In this document: positions 31,445 through 39,290 of the stretch, one piece after another
How positions within the stretch are numbered: the stretch's first letter is position 1
Layout: the number at the start of each line of letters is the position of its first letter
Assembly (NCBI GenBank): GCA_900541025.1
Contig: UQIL01000016.1
Span: 1 to 55,420 of the forward strand
Direction: 5' to 3'
DNA: 55,420 nt
From: an uncultured Collinsella sp.
GTDB lineage: Bacteria > Actinomycetota > Coriobacteriia > Coriobacteriales > Coriobacteriaceae
Program-made: the position numbers and the translations under genes
The notes under the pieces: model-generated
The model's input: the letters and a program-made list of their open reading frames with translations, nothing else
Databases searched by the model: none
What the model was told of the DNA's origin: nothing

Positions 31445-32464
31445 CTATCCCAACTGGAAGAACAGAGCAAGGCCAACGGCACCGAAGGCCGCAGCGATAA
31501 TCCAAAAACGGATGACGACCTTGGTCTCGGCCCAGCCCTTCTTTTCGAAATGATGATGGATGGGCGCCATAAGAAAGACGCGCTTGTGCGTAAAGTGGAA
31601 GTAGACAACCTGAATCATGACCGACAGGGTCTCAACGATAAACAGGCCGCCGATGATGAGGGAGACGACCTCGGTGTTGGTCATGATGGACGTGCAGGCA
31701 AACGCGGCGCCCAGGGCAAGCGAGCCGGTATCGCCCATAAAGATGCTCGCCGGATAGCAGTTGAACCACAGAAAGCCCAAGCAGGCACCGGCACACGCGG
31801 TGCAGAAGATGGACAGGTTCACGTCTCCGTGCAAAAACGCCATGGCAGCCATGGCGAGCATGGCAATCATGGAGGTGCCGCCAGCAAGACCGTCAAGGCC
31901 ATCGGTCAGGTTCACGGCATTAGAAAGACCGGCGATCATCAGCCAGCAAAAGACAATGTAAAGCCACGGGAACGAAAGGCCGCAGATGGTGGTCGAAAGA
32001 ACACCGAGGTCAATCGTCAGGCCGCCGGGAAAACGAATCTCGGGGGCGACGCCGCACCAATTGACGGCGAGCACCGTAAAGGTGACACAGATAATGGTTA
32101 GGCCGATCATCTTGGCATGGGGCGTCAGACCGAGCGAGCGCCCATGCGTAACGGAGGTCAGGTCGTCGATCAGGCCCAGCACGCCGGTCGCCAGCGTGGC
32201 GAGCAGCACGAGCACGAGCTCGGTGGTGAGCTTGCCCATCAGCAGGCAGGTCAGCGAGATCGCGACGAGGATGACAACGCCACCCATGGTGGGCGTTCCC
32301 TGCTTAACCAAATGACGCTTGGGGCCGTCGGCACGAACCTGCTGGCCGATACCCTCGACCTTGAGTAGCTTGATCCACCACGGCATGAGCAGCAGCGCAA
32401 TGGCAGCGGCGATGCCAAGCCCCAAAAAAGCCTGATACGTTGGATACGAGGGATTGCCGAACAT
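31445..32464 (-). CDS. mraY: MraY, phospho-MurNAc-pentapeptide translocase
   Basis: A 339-residue protein with ten membrane helices. Active-site loops are GTPTMGGVVIL, GLIDDLTSVTHGRSLGLTPH with the Asp pair, NLTDGLDGLAGGTS, and FMGDTGSLALGAAFA, plus the MAPIHHHFEKKGWAET HHH loop near the C-terminus. It transfers phospho-MurNAc-pentapeptide to undecaprenyl phosphate to make lipid I. It lies 3 bp after murF. All canonical residues appear intact. Confidence 0.99.
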   Translation of the reverse strand: MFGNPSYPTYQAFLGLGIAAAIALLLMPWWIKLLKVEGIGQQVRADGPKRHLVKQGTPTMGGVVILVAISLTCLLMGKLTTELVLVLLATLATGVLGLIDDLTSVTHGRSLGLTPHAKMIGLTIICVTFTVLAVNWCGVAPEIRFPGGLTIDLGVLSTTICGLSFPWLYIVFCWLMIAGLSNAVNLTDGLDGLAGGTSMIAMLAMAAMAFLHGDVNLSIFCTACAGACLGFLWFNCYPASIFMGDTGSLALGAAFACTSIMTNTEVVSLIIGGLFIVETLSVMIQVVYFHFTHKRVFLMAPIHHHFEKKGWAETKVVIRFWIIAAAFGAVGLALFFQLG

Positions 32465-32467
32465 GGG

Positions 32468-33892
32468 CTAGCACACACCTTCCACAAAGCGGTCGAGCTC
32501 AACAAAGCGGGAACCCTTGACCAGTACAACATCATGTTTTTCAAGCGCGCCGCCCATGCGGTCGAGCACCTGCTGATAATCGGAGAACACCTGGATGCGG
32601 TCCTCGTCCATGCCCATCATGCGCGCGGCATCGGCCATAAGCTGGGCCAGCTCACCACCCACGCACGCCAGCATGTCGAGCTTCTTGGCGGCGGCATAGG
32701 CGCCCACGAGCTCATGCATGCGAGGAGCCTCATCGCCCATCTCGCCCATCTCGCCCAGGATCGCCATGCGAGACCCCGTGCACGAAAGCGAGCACAGTAG
32801 ATCGAGGCCAGCAGCCATGGATTCGGCACTGGCGTTATAGGAATCGTCGATGACGCGGGCACCGCTCTTGGCGCGCTTGATCTCCTGGCGGTGACCGGTG
32901 ATCGTGAGGCCCCTAAAGGCAGCATCGATCTGCTCGGGCGTCACGCCCAAGCGATAGGAAACCGCGGCGGCCTTAACGGCATTAGGAACGGACTGCACGC
33001 CGGGGATGGCAAGCATGGTATCGATCGTCTCACCCTGGCCAAAATCGAGCGTAAAGACCGGACGTCCCTCGTCATCAACACGAATGTCGCGGGCACGGAC
33101 CTCATCGTCGTCCGAGACGCCGGCCAGCATAACGTCGATACCAGCAGGCTGGGCGAACGTATCGCGAATGAACGGCGTAAAGTCGTCCTCACCGCCCAAA
33201 ACCAGCAGCGGCAAGAAGTCGCCGGCGGCGCACATACCCTGGACAATCTCGGCCTTAGCGCGGGCGATATTCTCGCGGCTACCCAAAATGCCGATATGAG
33301 AGGTACCAATCTTGCTCACGATGGCAAGGTTGGGATTGGCGGACTTGGACAGGCGCTCAATCTCGTGGAAATGGTTCATGCCCATCTCGAGCACCAGGAC
33401 CTCGGTATCGGCCGGAGCGGAAAGCACCGTGAGCGGCATGCCGATCAGGTTATTGAAATTGCCCTTGGTGGCCCAGACACGATAGCGCTTGGCGAGCACG
33501 GCGGCGAGCACGTCCTTGGTCGTCGTCTTGCCGATGGAACCGGTAATGCCAACGACCAGGCAGCCAAGCTCCAGGCGATACGTGTGCGCCAAACGCAGCA
33601 GAAACTCCTCGGGATCATCGGTCAGCAGGATGGCGCACCCCTTGTCCTGCGCCAGCGAGACCAGCTCGGCCTCGGGCTCACGCGTCATCACGACGGCGCC
33701 GGCACCCGACTGGACGGCACGGGAAGCAAAATCATTGCCGTCGACGTTTTCACCGGGAAAGGCGACGAAAATCGTCCCTTCCTCGACCTGGCGCGAGTCG
33801 ATAACGCACCCGCGGCATACCCGATCGGCTTCTCCCGTCACGGTTCGGGCCCCTGTTGCGGCCGCGAGGTTGTTGACGGCGATCTCTATCAT
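32468..33892 (-). CDS. murF: MurF, UDP-MurNAc-tripeptide-D-Ala-D-Ala ligase
   Basis: A 474-residue Mur ligase starting at ATG 33892 (ribosome site AGGGGAG). The P-loop is VGITGSIGKTTTKDVLA near 113-129, with the substrate motif KGNFNNLIGMPLT, EMGMNHFHEI, and DDSYNASAESMAAGL in the C-terminal domain. It adds D-Ala-D-Ala to the UDP-MurNAc tripeptide. In most dcw clusters murE lies just upstream; here a 127-bp noncoding gap and the PBP gene precede murF instead, and murE is not in the window. Confidence 0.97.
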   Translation of the reverse strand: MIEIAVNNLAAATGARTVTGEADRVCRGCVIDSRQVEEGTIFVAFPGENVDGNDFASRAVQSGAGAVVMTREPEAELVSLAQDKGCAILLTDDPEEFLLRLAHTYRLELGCLVVGITGSIGKTTTKDVLAAVLAKRYRVWATKGNFNNLIGMPLTVLSAPADTEVLVLEMGMNHFHEIERLSKSANPNLAIVSKIGTSHIGILGSRENIARAKAEIVQGMCAAGDFLPLLVLGGEDDFTPFIRDTFAQPAGIDVMLAGVSDDDEVRARDIRVDDEGRPVFTLDFGQGETIDTMLAIPGVQSVPNAVKAAAVSYRLGVTPEQIDAAFRGLTITGHRQEIKRAKSGARVIDDSYNASAESMAAGLDLLCSLSCTGSRMAILGEMGEMGDEAPRMHELVGAYAAAKKLDMLACVGGELAQLMADAARMMGMDEDRIQVFSDYQQVLDRMGGALEKHDVVLVKGSRFVELDRFVEGVC

Positions 33893-34019
33893 TGCAGCTC
33901 CCCTGTAAACCTAATAATGCTATCGGCGTATTGTATCCCAGCGCCGCACATGCGTGGTGCAGGGCATGTGAACACCCTCATATGGGACAACAAACCACGC
34001 CCCAAAGATTGTAACCCCC
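33893..34019. promoter_or_regulatory. Gap between the PBP gene and murF, at the place usually held by murE
   Basis: No gene is seen. The minus strand has TACAAT at about 33930 as a possible -10, and an inverted repeat CACATGC/GCATGTG (33947-33953, 33964-33970). murF and the genes after it may have a separate promoter here. Confidence 0.4.
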
Positions 34020-35885
34020 CTACTTCGTGTGCGGGATACCCAGCACGTCGAGCGCGTTGGCCATAATGGACTGGAACGGCACCGCAGCGGCATCTGAGCC
34101 GCTCGGCGTTCCGTCGAGCGTGATATAGCACAGCACCTTGGGCGATTGTGCCGGTGCAAAGCCCATAAAGGACGACATGTAGTTCTCCTTGAGGTAGCCG
34201 CCGTTCTCGTCGGCACGTTCGGCCGTACCGGTCTTACCCGCCACGTCATAGCCGTCAACCGCGCCGCCAACGCCCGTTCCCTCGGACACGACCGTCTGCA
34301 TGCACGATGTCACCTGGGATGCGGCGTCCTCCGAAATCGCGCGCTCGCCTTCGCCCCAGTCCTTCTCGTCGCCTTTGCTGGACTTATAGAAGTGCGGTGT
34401 CATCATCACGCCGCCGTTGGCGATGCCGCCCACGGCGCGTGCGATCTCAATCGGCGAGACGGACAGCGCCTGTCCAAAGCTCATCGAGCCCAGCGTGGCG
34501 CCGTCATACTGGTCACGCTCCTTGACGATACCCAGGCTCTCGCCCGGAAAATCGACACCAGAGCTGTGACCGATGCCCCACTTGTCCACATAAGCGGCAA
34601 AGTCATCGGCACCGATCTTGCGCCCCACCAGGACAAAGCCCACGTTGGACGAACGGCGCATCATCTCGCGCACATCCATGGTCATGGCGTAGTCGCGCTT
34701 GTCGGCATCGGTGACGGTATCGTCGCCCACCTTGATGCTCGCCGGCACCTCAAACGACGTACTCGATCGCACGACGCCCAAGTCGAAGCCGGCGCCCGCC
34801 ACGAGCGTCTTAAAGACCGAGCCGGGCTCGTAGGCGTCGGTGACCAGGCGCAAGTTCATATCCTCGGTCTTGGCGTTTTCCAGATTGGTCTGGTCGTAAG
34901 TCGGATACGAGCAGGCTGCCAAGATCTCGCCTGTCGTAGGATCGGTGACCAGCGCCGAGCCGTTCTTGGCCTTAGTCTTCTCAACTGCCTCTGCCAGGGC
35001 ATCCTCGGCCGCACGCTGGATATTGACGTCGAGCGTCGTCACGATATCAACGCCGTCGACCGCAGCCACCTTTTTATAGGCACCGCCCGCGATATAGCTG
35101 CCGTCCCTCGCGCGCTCGCGTACGAGAGAACCGTTCGTGCCGGTCAGAAGCTTGTTGTATTGCTTTTCGAGACCCGTCAAGCCATCGTTGTCCACATTCA
35201 CTACACCCAGCACCTGCGATGCCAGATTGCCGTATGGATATACGCGCTTCATGGCCTGCTCAAAAAGCACACCGGGCAGGTTCTTCTTCTCCAGCGTCGC
35301 AGCATCGTCTTCGTCCACCTGGCGCTTGATATACACCCAGGTTCCATCGGACTCAACGAGCTTGCGGCAGGTCTTTTTATCGATTCCAGTTGCCTTGACC
35401 AGCGCCGACACCGTCTTGTCAACGTCCTCGACAAGCTGCGGGTTCACGGCGATGTTGCGACATTCGACCGACGACGCCAGCACGTTACCGTTGCGGTCGT
35501 AGATGGTGCCACGTTTGGCATAGAGGGTCTGCGCAAGCAGGCGACGCGCATCGGCACGCTCGCGCAGTTTATCGGCTTCGACAACCTGATAGTCGGCAAG
35601 GCGAAAGACGCCCAAGCCCAAGCCAAGCCCAATGAATCCCATGACGGCTTTGCGGCGAGGCAGAGGCGTGCCTGTGAGCCATTCGGTCGGCGAACTCTTG
35701 CGCGACCTGGTGTTATGCACTTGAGGGCCGCCCGAGCCGCGAAGTCGCGACGCCGGGTCGTTGCCACGGGACCGCCCGGCGTTGTAAGATTGCCGACCCG
35801 TTCCTTGATAACCAGAACGTCCCCGCGACGAGGGACGTCCAGAACCGCGGCCCCTATCGGAACCGCGGCGATAGTCATTTGTCAT
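34020..35885 (-). CDS. ftsI: Class B penicillin-binding protein (FtsI/PBP2-type transpeptidase)
   Basis: A 621-residue protein. A basic Arg/Ser/Gly-rich N-terminus (about 1-78) precedes one membrane helix (MGFIGLGLGLGVFRLADYQV), the dimerisation domain (RGTIYDRNGNVLASS) and the transpeptidase domain. Catalytic motifs are EPGSVFKTL (SxxK), RSSNVGF (SxN) and AGKTGTAERA (KTG). It crosslinks septal peptidoglycan together with FtsW. It starts 17 bp after ftsL, with only a weak ribosome site. No PASTA domain is present at the C-terminus. Division-specific assignment follows from its dcw position. Confidence 0.97.
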   Translation of the reverse strand: MTNDYRRGSDRGRGSGRPSSRGRSGYQGTGRQSYNAGRSRGNDPASRLRGSGGPQVHNTRSRKSSPTEWLTGTPLPRRKAVMGFIGLGLGLGVFRLADYQVVEADKLRERADARRLLAQTLYAKRGTIYDRNGNVLASSVECRNIAVNPQLVEDVDKTVSALVKATGIDKKTCRKLVESDGTWVYIKRQVDEDDAATLEKKNLPGVLFEQAMKRVYPYGNLASQVLGVVNVDNDGLTGLEKQYNKLLTGTNGSLVRERARDGSYIAGGAYKKVAAVDGVDIVTTLDVNIQRAAEDALAEAVEKTKAKNGSALVTDPTTGEILAACSYPTYDQTNLENAKTEDMNLRLVTDAYEPGSVFKTLVAGAGFDLGVVRSSTSFEVPASIKVGDDTVTDADKRDYAMTMDVREMMRRSSNVGFVLVGRKIGADDFAAYVDKWGIGHSSGVDFPGESLGIVKERDQYDGATLGSMSFGQALSVSPIEIARAVGGIANGGVMMTPHFYKSSKGDEKDWGEGERAISEDAASQVTSCMQTVVSEGTGVGGAVDGYDVAGKTGTAERADENGGYLKENYMSSFMGFAPAQSPKVLCYITLDGTPSGSDAAAVPFQSIMANALDVLGIPHTK

Positions 35886-35902
35886 ACTCAGCTACCGTCT
35901 TG

Positions 35903-36373
35903 CTACTGAGCGGTCGCGGTCGCGTTGGCGCCCGCGGCTGCATCCTGCGAAAAGTCAAGTGTAACGCTCTCGCTGGGCTCCACCATGCCATAAGCGCCCG
36001 CAAGGTCGCGAATGCGCGTGTCGGCGCCATAGACCGAATGCATGACCTCCAGGTCGGAGCTCTCATCGGTCGCCTTTTCGAGCGTGTTGGTAAGCTCGGC
36101 GTTGCTGTTGAGCACCTGGGCCGTAACGCCGGCGAGCGCCACGCGGGCGACGCCGATCGTCATGAAGATAGCCGCAATGATGCAAAACGTTTTAAGAACG
36201 CTCATGAAAACCGGGCTTACCGCCTGGTTTGCCTGACGGCCCGCGCCCGTGTAGACATCAAAGCGCGGCGTGCGCTGCTCACGGGGAGCAACGGGGGCCT
36301 GCGGCGTCTCACGATAGGCGGGCATGGCGTTCATATCATAGGCGAGTGCTGCGCTTGAAGTGTTGTAGCCCAT
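35903..36373 (-). CDS. ftsL: FtsL-like septum protein
   Basis: A 156-residue protein with one membrane helix (about 58-80, VFMSVLKTFCIIAAIFMTIG), a cytoplasmic N-terminus with Pro/Arg, and an extracytoplasmic coiled coil (VLNSNAELTNTLEKATDESS), followed by an Ala/Thr-rich tail. That single-pass plus coiled-coil layout, and its place between rsmH and the PBP gene, are those of FtsL. Sequence identity in FtsL is normally low, so context is the main evidence. It starts at ATG 36373 with ribosome site GGGAGG. It would bridge FtsQ, FtsB and FtsWI in the divisome. Confidence 0.85.
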   Translation of the reverse strand: MGYNTSSAALAYDMNAMPAYRETPQAPVAPREQRTPRFDVYTGAGRQANQAVSPVFMSVLKTFCIIAAIFMTIGVARVALAGVTAQVLNSNAELTNTLEKATDESSDLEVMHSVYGADTRIRDLAGAYGMVEPSESVTLDFSQDAAAGANATATAQ

Positions 36374-36463
36374 GATATGCCGCCTCCCATCCCGAGTACG
36401 TTGGTAGTGTGTTTAAGCTTCGTTTATGGTGCGAGCGGGAGGTCCAATATCGCGCGGTCGCGC

Positions 36464-37429
36464 CTACAGACGCTGCGCCACGCGGATTTTGGCTGATCTC
36501 GCCCGAGGGTTGCGCTCAACCTCATCAGGCTGGGCAACCAGGGGTTTGCGGGTGATGACCTTGAGTATCGGCACGTTGCCGCACACGCACACCGGAATCT
36601 CCGGCGGACACGTGCACCCCTGGCTCATCTCCTTAAAGTGGTTCTTTACGATACGGTCCTCGAGCGAGTGATACGAGATGACGCAGATACGTCCGCCCGG
36701 GTTGAGCCACCTGGTGGCGGCATCAAGCCCTCGTTCGAGCACATCGAGCTCGTGATTGACCTCGATGCGAATGGCCTGGAAACTTTTCTTGGCCGGGTGT
36801 CCACCATGCCGACGAGCGGCAGCCGGGATACCCGCCTTGATGATCTCGACAAATTGGCCGGTGGTTTCGATCGGTTCTTGCTCGCGGCGGCGCACGATCT
36901 CGCGCGCGATCTGCGAGGCGAACTTCTCTTCGCCGTAGACGCGTAGAATCCGGGCGAGGTCGTGTTCGTTATAGGTGTTGATGACCTCAGCTGCGTTTAA
37001 GGTGTTATTACCCGGATCCATCCGCATGTCCAATGGGGCGTCCTCGTTATACGAAAAGCCCCTGCCAGGGATATCGAGTTGCGGCGACGAAACGCCCAAA
37101 TCGAACAGGAAGCCATCGACCCCGGGCACCTCGGCCGAGCAAAGCAGCTCGTCCAAGTCGCCAAAGTTGCCCTTCAGCAGCCGGTGCGGAACGCCGGGAA
37201 CCTCGCGGTCCAGACGGGCGCCAGCGGCCTCGAGGGCCATGTCGTCCTGATCGACGCCGAGCAAAAGGCCCGTCTCCCCCACCTGCGCGGCCATCTTTAC
37301 CGAATGGCCGGCACCGCCAAGGGTGCAATCGCAGACAACGGAGCCGCTCTTTAGCCGCAGCGACTCAAGCACTTCGCCGAGCATGACAGGTTCATGCCGA
37401 TATTCTTGTGTCAAGATCCCACGCTCCAT
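36464..37429 (-). CDS. rsmH: 16S rRNA C1402 N4-methyltransferase RsmH (MraW)
   Basis: A 321-residue methyltransferase. It begins with the family start EYRHEPVMLGEVLESL, then the SAM-binding DCTLGGAGHS near residues 34-43 and LFDLGVSSPQLD. RGFSYNEDAPLDMRM and the C-terminal ISYHSLEDRIVKNHF are also diagnostic. A small cysteine cluster GCTCPPEIPVCVCG precedes the C-terminus, as often seen in this family. It methylates C1402 of 16S rRNA in the ribosomal decoding site. It lies 20 bp after mraZ and 90 bp before ftsL. Confidence 0.98.
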   Translation of the reverse strand: MERGILTQEYRHEPVMLGEVLESLRLKSGSVVCDCTLGGAGHSVKMAAQVGETGLLLGVDQDDMALEAAGARLDREVPGVPHRLLKGNFGDLDELLCSAEVPGVDGFLFDLGVSSPQLDIPGRGFSYNEDAPLDMRMDPGNNTLNAAEVINTYNEHDLARILRVYGEEKFASQIAREIVRRREQEPIETTGQFVEIIKAGIPAAARRHGGHPAKKSFQAIRIEVNHELDVLERGLDAATRWLNPGGRICVISYHSLEDRIVKNHFKEMSQGCTCPPEIPVCVCGNVPILKVITRKPLVAQPDEVERNPRARSAKIRVAQRL

Positions 37430-37449
37430 CCGTTACCCGTGCCTTGCCC

Positions 37450-37884
37450 TTACGAGAAGAAGAGGTCCAGCAGGGCCTCATCGTCATCGTCCTCATCGGC
37501 CGCGGCGCGATCCCAAACCTCAAGGTGGTCGTAGTTGCCCACAACCGTGACCTCGCGGTCGAGGTTCGCCTGCTTGCGGAGAGACTCGGAAAGACCGATA
37601 CGACCGGCGCTGTCCACGTCCATCGACGTGGTGCGCTTGTTGATCGCCCTCATGAGCTTCTGGTCATTAATGTCACGCGGGTTAAAACCCTCGTGGCCCT
37701 CACGACCCGCGAAGAGTCCTTCGACCCACTTATCGAAGGCCTCGGCAGAGAACACGTACAGAGCATCGACATCCAGGGCTTTGAACACGCGAACGTGCTC
37801 TCCAAGCTCCTCGCGAAGGGGTGCAGGCAGGGACAGACGACCTTTTGCATCGAGATTGCGCTCGTATGCACCAGTCATTCCCAT
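37450..37884 (-). CDS. mraZ: MraZ transcriptional regulator of the dcw cluster
   Basis: A 144-residue protein with two AbrB-like MraZ repeats: MTGAYERNLDAKGRLSLPAP at the N-terminus, and a second with TTSMDVDSAGRIGLSESLRK near residues 85-105. The acidic tail (ADEDDDDEALLDLFF) is an extension. MraZ binds repeated boxes before its own gene and tunes the whole division cluster. The upstream region carries two 13-bp direct repeats at 37923-37935 and 37960-37972 that are candidate binding sites. The start at 37884 has GGGGAGGG upstream; an ATG two codons later is also possible. Confidence 0.97.
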   Translation of the reverse strand: MGMTGAYERNLDAKGRLSLPAPLREELGEHVRVFKALDVDALYVFSAEAFDKWVEGLFAGREGHEGFNPRDINDQKLMRAINKRTTSMDVDSAGRIGLSESLRKQANLDREVTVVGNYDHLEVWDRAAADEDDDDEALLDLFFS

Positions 37885-38346
37885 GTGCGCCCTCCCCTCG
37901 GTTACTCAGATGGCACGTACGCGGGGAACCACCCCGCCTGTCGACGTCATCAATAATATGGGGAACCGCCCCATTTTTCAACACCTTTCCCCACCCCTTC
38001 CCCCACCCCGCCCCACCACTCCACTCACCATATATTGCAAAACACCCCCAAGCATATGTTCGAAAACACAATATGTTGTGTTTGCAGCAACGGCGGGATG
38101 CCACCTGTAGAACCACACCCGCGAACCTCAACCTTCAAGTTGACCTTGAGGCGATTTTTACGTCCCTTTACATGCCGTTCACATCGCCCCCAAACTCCCC
38201 CACCCAAGGCCCGTGCGGCCCACCACCGCGACGCCAAGTGGCGAAAAATGGGACGGGCCCCAGATTGCCCATGCGCGCGCAAAAGCACGCCGCGGCAATC
38301 TGGAGCCCGTCCCCAAATACCTATAAATATGCAGGTCAGCGATGTG
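37885..38346. promoter_or_regulatory. mraZ upstream region with repeats, palindromes and the xerD terminator
   Basis: No gene is seen in these 462 bp. From mraZ outward it holds two direct repeats GGGGAACCACCCC (37923-37935) and GGGGAACCGCCCC (37960-37972), 37 bp apart. Next come a 20-bp palindrome with 8-bp arms AAACACAA/TTGTGTTT (38064-38083) and a dyad CCTCAA...TTGAGG around AACCTTCAAGTTGA (about 38125-38150). Last is a long stem-loop (38250-38313) that serves as terminator for pyrG-xerD. The promoter of the dcw cluster should lie here. Confidence 0.6.
38250..38313 (-). terminator. Long terminator after xerD
   Basis: Twenty-base arms (38250-38269 and 38294-38313) pair with one mismatch around a 24-nt loop. 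On the minus strand the stem is followed by AUUUUUCGC. It ends the pyrG-xerD transcript, 33 bp after the xerD stop. Confidence 0.82.
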
Positions 38347-39288
38347 TTAACGATGTGCCAGCGGGTGCGCCGCCAAATAGACCTCGGTCAGTTGCGTACG
38401 ATCGACATGCGTGTAGACCTGCGTGGTCGATATATCGGCATGTCCCAAGATCTCCTGTAGCACACGGAGGTCTGCGCCGCCCGCAAGCATATGGGTGGCA
38501 AAGGAGTGACGCAGCGTATGGGGATGGAGCCCCACCAGTCCCACCTGGCGCCCGTAGCGCTCACAGATGGCATGGATGCCCTGGCGCGACAGACGGCGGC
38601 CGTTCTTATTTAAAAAGACCGCCGAGGTCTCGGTTCCGCGGGCATGGGCCGCCAAGCGAGAACGCCCCTCAGTTACATAAAGCGTCAGAGCTCGCGCCGC
38701 GCTTCCCACCAGCGGGGACAGGCGTTCCTTTGAGCCCTTACCGCGAACGAGCACAAAGCCATCGTCGATATGGATATCGCCCACATCGAGTCCCACCAAC
38801 TCGCTCACACGCAAACCGCATCCGTAGAGCACTTCCAAGATGGCATGGTCGCGCAAGCCCATCTCGCCCTCGGGGAAGTCTTGATCGAGCAGCGCCGAGA
38901 CATCCTCCACCGATAGATACTCCGGCAAACGCTCAGCCTTTTTAGGCAGGCGCAACGCCGCCGTTGGATTTTGGGCCACAGCCCCATCGCGCACCAAAAA
39001 GGCATGCAGGCCCTTCACGGCCGCAAGCGCACGCTCCACCGAGGCATCCGAATAGCCCCCATCGCGACGGTCGGCGACAAAGCCCTCCACGACCTGACGG
39101 GTCACCTCTTCAAAAGACACAATACCCACCCGCTCCAGATAGGCGCAGTACGTCGTCAGGTCACGACGATAGGCCGCAATCGTGTTGCGCGCCAAACCCC
39201 GCTCGACCGCAAGGTAATCGAGATACTCCCCCGCCGCCACGGCGAGCGACGAGGGAGTAGCTTCGGTATGTTCCTTATTCGCCGGCAC
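38347..39288 (-). CDS. xerD: XerC/XerD-type site-specific tyrosine recombinase
   Basis: A 313-residue protein. The catalytic residues are complete: Arg in YGCGLRVSELVGLD, Lys in RGKGSKERLSPL, HTLRHSFATHM, GHADIST and the nucleophile in TTQVYTHVD. The N-terminal core-binding domain begins EYLDYLAVERGLARNTIAAY. It resolves chromosome dimers at dif with its partner. The start is taken as GTG 39288, two bases after the pyrG stop and giving the normal family length; no ATG is available and the longer frame lies within pyrG. Whether it is XerC or XerD cannot be settled here. Confidence 0.93.
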   Translation of the reverse strand: MPANKEHTEATPSSLAVAAGEYLDYLAVERGLARNTIAAYRRDLTTYCAYLERVGIVSFEEVTRQVVEGFVADRRDGGYSDASVERALAAVKGLHAFLVRDGAVAQNPTAALRLPKKAERLPEYLSVEDVSALLDQDFPEGEMGLRDHAILEVLYGCGLRVSELVGLDVGDIHIDDGFVLVRGKGSKERLSPLVGSAARALTLYVTEGRSRLAAHARGTETSAVFLNKNGRRLSRQGIHAICERYGRQVGLVGLHPHTLRHSFATHMLAGGADLRVLQEILGHADISTTQVYTHVDRTQLTEVYLAAHPLAHR

Positions 39289-39290
39289 CC

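Noticed and set aside
30350..32101. 583-codon plus-strand frame opposite murD and mraY
   Set aside because: Spans two opposite genes; low-complexity product, no ribosome site.
34020..35885. PASTA domain at the PBP C-terminus
   Set aside because: The protein ends soon after the KTG region; no PASTA repeat is visible.
34146..35909. 587-codon plus-strand frame opposite the PBP gene
   Set aside because: Shadow of the PBP, whose catalytic motifs are intact.
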